Assembly: GCA_036346395.1 (NCBI GenBank)
Contig: CM070604.1
Location: 39,335,662-39,399,661 of the forward strand
Reading direction: 5' to 3'
DNA from: Hsuehochloa calcarea
Lineage: Eukaryota > Streptophyta > Magnoliopsida > Poales > Poaceae
Length of the DNA stretch: 64,000 nucleotides
Shown here piece after piece: positions 59,406 to 64,000 of this stretch. The notes under the pieces were generated by a model that did no database searches, was not told where the DNA came from, and saw only the letters and a list, made by a program, of their open reading frames with translations. The number at the start of each line of letters is the position of its first letter. Within the stretch, counting starts at the first letter, position 1. A program made the position numbers and the translations under genes.

Positions 59406-59847
59406 AGATCTGGCCGTTCAATTTAGATCGGACGGTCCAAGGGGTTTGCGCACTAGAGAAGTGGCCGGGAGAAGCATCGGCTGTTCGATTTAAATCGGAC
59501 GACCCGCACCGATCGCGCGCGGCGGAACGGGCCGAGCGGCCACGAGGAACAATGATGGGCCGAAGGGAATTCAGCCCAGGTACTATTCGGACGATTAATA
59601 ATTTTCTAATTAAAATAATTCCAGTAATTCAAAAATGCTTTAGAAAATAACAAATAAATTCAAACAATTATGAGAAAATTCACAGAAATTCTCTAAGGCA
59701 TTTTGGATTTAAATAAAATATTTCCAACTTATTCTTGATAATAGATTTTGTAAATAAATTATTTTGGCTTTAAAATAGTCAGGGAAAACTTTTGAAAAAT
59801 AATTAAACTTTATTTTCAACTGAAATTTGAAATTTTGGGATGTTACA

Positions 59848-62209
59848 AACTTCTAGGAACTAGTCAACAAAATTTTGATTCTAGAAGACAAGCGTAAAGA
59901 ACTGGAAGACAACCACAAATGCAGGATGGCTCGATATGGGAGTCACCAGTTACAGCAGAAGGCAAAAACAGTTTCGTGGCAGTTTAACCATTTTTCCCCG
60001 TAGAACTCTTTTAGGACACCTGCACCAACTTCAACACCTCATCCAGTGGTTTAGAATTTTCGCAACCCGGTACCAGCCAACCCCATTCCAAGGAACAATC
60101 CGTAAAGTGCACCAAGAGTTTGTTTTTTCCCGTCGTCAGCTAGGGCACTTCAACCTTGGTGTTACACCAGCCAAGATACCAGTGTAGAGCAACAATCAGG
60201 GAGCATCTCAAGTCGCCGGCCAATTAGAAGGAGCACCGTAATCCGTGGTCAGAGGTCGTGTCAACCACATCACTCTAGAAGGAGCCTAGGGAGCACTCGA
60301 CATCATACTGGGTAAGTTTCTAGTTAACTCAGTACCTGCATTAGTTTTATTTGATTCTGGAGCTTCACATTTGTTTGTTTATAGAGTTTTTGCAACCAAG
60401 AATAATTTAAAAATTAAGCATCATAAGCGTACTATGTTAGTCCAGTCGCCTGGAGCAGAGCTAAGCTCTAAAGTGGGATGTTTGGGAGCTAAGTTACTCA
60501 AAGTTAGAGTTGAGTTTCAGCCAACCTAATTGTTCTAGACACCCAAACCTTAGATGTCATTCTTGGCATGAATTGGTTAACAAAGCATAAAGTTGTCCTA
60601 GATTATGGCCGAAGAGCCATAACAATCTAGGATATCAATGAAAAGAAAGTGGAGTTTCTAGCCACCTCCATTCATGATGGATATCTGTTAATCAACACTC
60701 TAAAGACCATTTCTTTCGAAGATGTGCCTATTGTCAGAGAATATCCAGATGTATTTCCAGAAGAGCTACCAGGAATGCCACCGGACCGTGACATCGAGTT
60801 TGTCATCGATCTAGTAGCAGGAACAGCACCAATTTTGAAGAGACCCTATTAGATACTAGCCGATGAGTTGGTAGAGATGAAGAAGCAAATTGAAGAACGT
60901 CTTGAGAAAGGTTTCGTAAGATCTAGTTCGTCGCCATGGGGAGCGCCAGTCCCGTTTGTCAGGAAAAAGGATGGAAGCATGAGAATGTGCATTGATTACA
61001 ATTCCCTTAATGAAGTCGCCATCAAGAACAAGTACCCATTGCCCCACATTGATGATTAGTTTGATCAGAAGAAAGGAGCCGGAGTGTTCTCAAAGATTGA
61101 CCTGCGATCAGGTTACCATCAGTTGAAGATCTGTTAAAAAGATATATCGAAGACCGCTTTCTCAATGCGGCACGGACATTATGAGTTCCTAGTCATGTCC
61201 TTTGGTTTGACTAATGCCTGTGCCTATTTTATGATCATGATGAATAAAGTATTCATGGAATATTTGGACAAGTTTGTATTGGTCTTCATTGATGATATAT
61301 TGGTTTACTCTAGGTCTGAAAAAGAATGTGCTGAACACCTGAGGTTAATCTTGGAGAAGCTTAGAGAGCATTAGTTATATGCTAAGTTCAGCAAGTGTGA
61401 TTTCTGGAAGAAGAAATTTGATTTCCTTGGTCACATGATGACAGCTAAAGGAGTAGCAGTCGACCCCGGTAAAGTTAAGACAGTGTTACATTGGGAGCAG
61501 CCCAAGACCGTAACTCAGATTCGAAGTTTCTTGGGAATAGCAGGATATTATCGCCGTGTCATCGAAGGATTCTCAACGATTGCTAAGCCTCTGACGCAAT
61601 TATTGAAGGAGAAAAAATTCACTTAGACCCCAGCTTGTGAATAATATTTTCAAGAATTAAAGAAGCAGTTGACTTCAGCTCCAGTGCTAATTCTACCGAA
61701 TATTGGAAAAGATTTTGATATCTAGTGTGATGCTTTGCGTCAAGGATTAGGATGCATCCTGATGCAAGAAGGAAGACCTATCGCTTATGCATCAAGGCAA
61801 TTGAGACCCCATGAGGAGAATTATCCTACCAATGATCTAGAATTAGCTACCGTAGTGCATGCTTTGACGATTTGGCGTTATTACCTCCTTGGTGATAGCT
61901 GTGAAATATACACAGATCATAAGAGTCTGAAGTATATTTTCACTCAGTCTGACCTGAACATTAGACACAGAAGATGGTTCGAGTTAATAAAGGATTATAA
62001 TGTCGGACTCCACTACCATCTTGGTAAGGCCAATGTCGTGGCAAATGCTTTGAGCTGTAAGAGTTACTGCAATGCTTTGGAAGTGAAAGGAATTTGTTTA
62101 GAAATTTAAGAGGAATTTAAGAAACTGAAGCTAGAAGTTGTATTTGAAGGATTTATGGCTAGTCGGGATGTACAGTCTACATTGGAGAAGCAGATTCGTG
62201 AAGCCCAAC
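59848..62209 (+). pseudogene. gypsy I gag-pol fragment, decayed
   Basis: Starts in gag (NF, stop, ELVNK, then LILEDKRKELEDN) directly after the inverted LTR end. It then shows a damaged zinc knuckle (about 60110-60150), protease DSGASH (about 60351-60369), RT with EELPGMPPDRDIEFVIDL (60760-60820), [12 protein letters not shown] (60960-61000), [11 protein letters not shown] and FIDDILVYS (catalytic codons 61285-61296), and RNase H (61735-62109, [38 protein letters not shown]). It breaks off at QIREAQL where element J begins; integrase is not reached in this window. Closely related to B and F. Many TAG stops, for example after PV (about 60185) and in EHxLYAK (about 61374). Confidence 0.88.
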
Positions 62210-62901
62210 TGATGAGTCACGGCGGCCCGATCTTCCGATAGGTTCGATTTGGTTCGTCGTGAGGACGTTGACGCTTTGAGGCTTCCGACCAATAGATCGT
62301 CACCTCGCAATTCGCTACACCCGCACGCCTGTCGTTATCGACCACGCTTGCACGCGATCGACCTTACCACGAAGGTTATTGTTCCTGCAAGCAATCGAAG
62401 CAACTCACAAGAACAAGGTAGATGCAATCTGAATTGTATTGCGGATATGGATGAAGTTTACAAGTGGGGTTCTCAAACCGATAATCGCAAACCGCAATTG
62501 GCGAATAATCTAAGAAAACCCGCCCTAAACTATGGCGTCATCAGATATATATAGGGGAACGTGAGGAGGTCGACCTAGGTTGTGCGGTAGTGGGATGAAG
62601 CGTACATAACACGGACTCCGACCTCGTTACGCTTACAAAGTCTTATTAGTTTCAAACGGTGACGCAGCACCTTGTGTTGCGATTTCGTCGAAGATCTGGT
62701 CGTAGGACTGGTCCTAGGGTGGTCTTGAGGAGTCCATGCTATCTTTGGTCGTAGGTTGTGTGAGTACTGTGCTCGCTTTTCTGGTCGTAGATTGCTCCAA
62801 TCGAATCTACTAGTCGTAGGTCTTCTTGTAGTGGTCGAGATCTTCTTGCAAAGGGTCGTAGACCTTCTTGAACTGGTCGTAGTCCTAGATTCCTGAGTAC
62901 A
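62210..62901 (-). repeat. Probable 3' LTR of gypsy element J
   Basis: Interrupts the gag-pol of I. Candidate ends on the minus strand are TGTACTCAGG...GACTCATCA (692 bp). A minus-strand TATA box (TATATATA, 62546-62553) and GGTCGTAG repeats (62690-62880) lie inside. Coding sequence of J follows on its right in the same orientation, as expected for a 3' LTR. The left flank CCAAC (62205-62209) would be the target duplication, but the other end is outside the window. Exact right boundary uncertain. Confidence 0.6.
62546..62553 (-). promoter_or_regulatory. TATA box in LTR of gypsy J
   Basis: TATATATA on the minus strand within the probable LTR of J. Confidence 0.4.
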
Positions 62902-62916
62902 AGTAAATCATCTCCA

Positions 62917-64000
62917 TTAGACAAAGATCATAGAGTTCTCAAATAATACACTCAGCCCTAGAAACGATTTTACCTGATCGATTAAGTGACGTGCTCTAGC
63001 TCTTGTCATAGGACCGTGTAGTTCAGCACCCAGATCTGGAGGGTCTTGTGTCGTGCGTGTATCCGAAGGAGGGATGTCCTCATCATACTCCCCGTCTTGA
63101 ATTGGAGTCGTCCTCGACTCAAGCTCATCTTCTTCTCCCATGTATGGTTTCAAATCTGAAATGTTAAATGTGGGGCTAACCCCAAAATCTCAGTAATTCT
63201 AATTGATATGCATTATCATTTATCTTCTTAATTATCTTAAACGGTCCTTCAGCTCTAGGCATCAACTTTGATTTTCTTAATTCCGGAAACCTATCCTTTC
63301 TCAAATGAACCCAAACTAAATCACCTGGTTCAAATTTGACAACTTTCCTACCTTTACTTCCAGCAACCTTATACCTTTCAGGTCATATGCTCTATATTCT
63401 TTTAGTGGTTTCATGTAACTTGAGAATAAATGCAAGACGCTTCTTAGCATCTAGATTAATTTTTCAGAGGTCGGTAAAGGTAGTAAATCAATAGGAGCAC
63501 GGGGGTTAAACCCATACACTACCTGAAATGGACTTACCTTGGTGGTGGAGTGTACTGACCTATTGTAAGGAAACTCAACATGCGGTAAACACTCTTCCCA
63601 CATCTTCAAGTTTTTCTTTAAAACAGCCCGCAACATGGTGGATAACGTGCGGTTGACAACCTCCGCTTGTCCATCGGTTTGAGGATGGCATGTAGTAGAG
63701 AAAATGCAGCTTTGTCCCCAATTTATTCCAAAGTGATCTCCAAAAGTGGCTCAAAACTTCGCATCACGATCCGAGACAATAGTATTGGGCACTCCATGTA
63801 AGCGAATGATTTCCCTGAAAAACAAATCAGCTATGTTTGTAGCATCATCGCTTTTGTGACAAGATATAAAATGTGCCATTTTAGAAAATCGATCCACTAC
63901 TACAAATATACTATCTCCCCCTCTTTGTCCTAGGCAATCCTAAAACAAAATCCATAGAAATATCCTCCCAAGGGCGCTAGGAATAGGAAGAGGCATATAA
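62917..64000 (-). pseudogene. gypsy J pol, integrase and C-terminal region (partial)
   Basis: Minus strand, running off the right edge. 63660-64000 carries integrase core in broken frames ([13 protein letters not shown], [14 protein letters not shown] by conceptual reading). 63451-63636 gives [38 protein letters not shown] and [11 protein letters not shown], the conserved region after the integrase core in a gypsy group different from B/F/I. 63160-63450 holds the following C-terminal domain in broken frames. 62917-63153 ends the protein with DELESRTTP, an acidic stretch and GPMTRARARHLIDQV. The stop precedes the LTR by about 15 bp. Clade not assigned with confidence. Confidence 0.8.

Larger units (their letters stand above)
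58796..59847 (-). repeat. Inverted partial gypsy LTR
   Basis: In minus orientation it starts TGTAACATCCCAAAATTTC (right edge, 59847) and runs leftward through an AT-rich part, a GC-rich part and a TATA box (TATAAAAGG, 58957-58965 minus), ending where F stops. So the U3 and part of the leader are kept and the 3' portion is missing. It contains 18-bp tandem repeats at about 59335-59405. Confidence 0.7.

Noticed and set aside
1..64000. CRISPR arrays, bacterial operons or defence genes
   Set aside because: No regularly spaced direct repeats of CRISPR type and no prokaryotic gene structure; the only repeat arrays are LTR palindromes and short tandems.

Overview
The window is plant nuclear DNA, most likely from a grass and probably rice (Oryza) or a relative. 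It is built almost entirely of nested long-terminal-repeat (LTR) retrotransposons of kinds typical of grass heterochromatin: Tekay/Del-like Ty3-gypsy chromoviruses with very long LTRs, Sirevirus-type and Tork-like Ty1-copia elements, and a CACTA DNA transposon remnant. I found no intact single-copy host gene, rRNA or tRNA. The species call is inference from element types, not from a diagnostic gene. Layout, left to right: 1-1155 is unclassified DNA with GCACCGGTGC palindromes. Copia element A (minus strand) runs from its 3' LTR at 1156 to its gag start at 18171 and is split inside the gag zinc knuckle by gypsy element B (5615-17345, minus strand, TSD GGGAC), which has two ~3 kb LTRs and an extra ORF ahead of gag. 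18172-21441 holds an A-adjacent AT-rich/GC-rich stretch, a nearly perfect 30-bp-stem hairpin and undefined repeats. A CACTA end starts at 21442. Copia element E (plus strand) shows an env-like 3' ORF and a 3' LTR and is split by Sirevirus D (23229-34371, minus strand, TSD CTTGT). From 35746 to 58795 lie copies of gypsy family F: an inverted LTR pair, an old decayed gag-pol (42493-46480) and a ~3.3 kb 3' LTR. F is itself hit by a 4.4 kb solo LTR G (37797-42232, TSD GTTTT) and by the largely non-coding element H (49683-58650, TSD ATTTG). 58796-62209 is an inverted LTR fragment joined to another decayed gypsy gag-pol (I). 62210-64000 is the 3' end of another gypsy element (J) running off the window. 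Four insertions are pinned by perfect 5-bp target-site duplications, so the order is secure: B is younger than A, D younger than E, and G and H younger than F. Element promoters (TATA boxes in LTRs), primer-binding sites (initiator-Met tRNA type), polypurine tracts, gag, protease, reverse transcriptase (RT), RNase H, integrase and chromodomain relics can all be placed. Two kinds of damage are visible. Old copies (F, I) carry in-frame stops dominated by CAG-to-TAG changes, as expected from deamination of methylated cytosine. Young copies (B, D) are broken mainly by one-base losses at CTG/CAG/CCG trinucleotides, which looks more like methylation-linked base-calling error than biological decay. 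No novel defence-like or metabolic system is present. The most interesting items are the ORF upstream of gag in B, an LTR sequence block shared by three families, the 117-bp periodic hairpins in the LTR of E, the strand-asymmetric non-coding interior of H, and the indel pattern itself.
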